Positions 35,433-36,000 of a stretch of 36,000 bases of DNA are shown here, one piece after another. The translations under genes and the position numbers were made by a program. Within the stretch, counting starts at the first letter, position 1, and each line of letters begins with the position of its first letter. Origin of the DNA: Glandiceps talaboti. Its lineage: Eukaryota; Hemichordata; Enteropneusta; Spengelidae. The DNA lies in contig NC_135569.1 of NCBI RefSeq assembly GCF_964340395.1, positions 7,743,040 to 7,779,039 of the forward strand, read 5' to 3'. The notes beneath the pieces are model-generated. The model did not search any database, had not been told where the DNA came from, and was given only the letters and a program-made list of their open reading frames with translations.

Positions 35433-36000
35433 CTGCAAAAAGGGAAAAAAAACAGCTGCAACTGAAACTGTTTTGTTAGATGTAATTGACTTACTCACAT
35501 TATCGCACCCTGAACAGGTAAATGGTTTACACAGCTTTACACATAATAAGGTACAATAAATCCAATCAAATTGATTTTAGGTCCGCACCCAAAAATCAGT
35601 GCTTCAATATAATCACGATTTCAAACTGTTACTGTACTACTTCTGAATAAAATCGACTAATTGTCATGTACAATGTCTAACTAATTATTGGTATTATAAC
35701 ACTATTCAGTGTATGAGTGTCTGGTCGATGAAAGTAAAACTTCAATCACAGTTAGTGAAGATTTAACCCTTTGTAGGGTTTAATTACAAAGACTTACAGA
35801 AACAAACTCATTAAAGGGTGGGCTGTCACTTTATTTTTAAAAAACCATGCTGTTGAAGTGGTTAATTTTTCATTGAGGATGACTACATTGATTGAAGTAA
35901 AACTCTGTAATAATAAGGCTTGGAAACTCTGAGTTTCTGTAGCTTTCCACCCTATGTAGTTACAAAGAGTTACAGAAACGAACTCATTACAGGGTTAATA
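35433..36000. other. incomplete SUR-like intron with a direct repeat pair
   Basis: No exon was recognised. The phrase TTACAAAGACTTACAGAAAC..ACTCATTA (from about 35782) recurs as TTACAAAGAGTTACAGAAAC..ACTCATTA (from about 35959), each followed by an AGGGT motif. It is a direct repeat about 176 bp apart that may continue past the window edge. Confidence 0.6.

Noticed and set aside
35480-35540. Possible additional SUR-like exon ending at the GTGAGTAAG donor
   Set aside because: The frame needed to join exon 1 of the window contains a stop and the residues do not match the family.

Overview
The window looks like nuclear DNA of an invertebrate animal, probably a marine bilaterian such as a lophotrochozoan or an invertebrate deuterostome. 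The reasons are two intron-rich animal genes with GT/AG splice sites, many long microsatellites, short inverted-repeat transposons inside introns and decayed non-LTR retrotransposons. The species cannot be read from the sequence. No bacterial, viral, organellar, CRISPR, tRNA or rRNA feature was seen.

Layout. (1) 1-3240: AT-rich non-coding DNA with microsatellites and two weak minus-strand candidate terminal exons. (2) 3245-11150: a retrotransposon graveyard on the minus strand. It holds a Tx1-like LINE ORF1 (RRM-like fold plus CCHC knuckle, with in-frame stops) and pieces of a second LINE (ORF1 C-terminal domain plus endonuclease). About 3.0-3.3 kb spanning parts of both is tandemly duplicated (3641-6655 and 6656-9960), and the ATGT microsatellite is about twice as long in the second copy. 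(3) 11557-17481, plus strand: a complete four-coding-exon HSPA12-type (divergent HSP70) gene of 607 residues. (4) 17482-19720: convergent intergenic DNA with a tetranucleotide repeat array and candidate poly(A) signals for both genes. (5) 19721-35432 and beyond, minus strand: the 3' part of an ABCC transporter most like the sulfonylurea receptors (SUR, ABCC8/ABCC9). The 23 exons in the window encode 1026 residues: the end of the first membrane domain, NBD1, the second membrane domain, NBD2 and the stop codon. The 5' exons lie beyond 36000.

The two genes converge tail to tail. No functional link between them is visible; in known families HSPA12 proteins are atypical chaperone-like ATPases and SUR proteins are regulatory subunits of K(ATP) channels. 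Interest beyond the genes lies in structural variation: the LINE tandem duplication, a partial duplication of a SUR exon with its splice donor, a run of eleven Asp codons in a SUR exon, five or six MITE-like elements (two of one family in opposite orientation in the same gene), and a degenerate satellite-like array in an HSPA12 intron. I found no convincing novel multi-gene system. Exon boundaries were assigned by eye from reading frame, splice consensus and family similarity, without transcript data.
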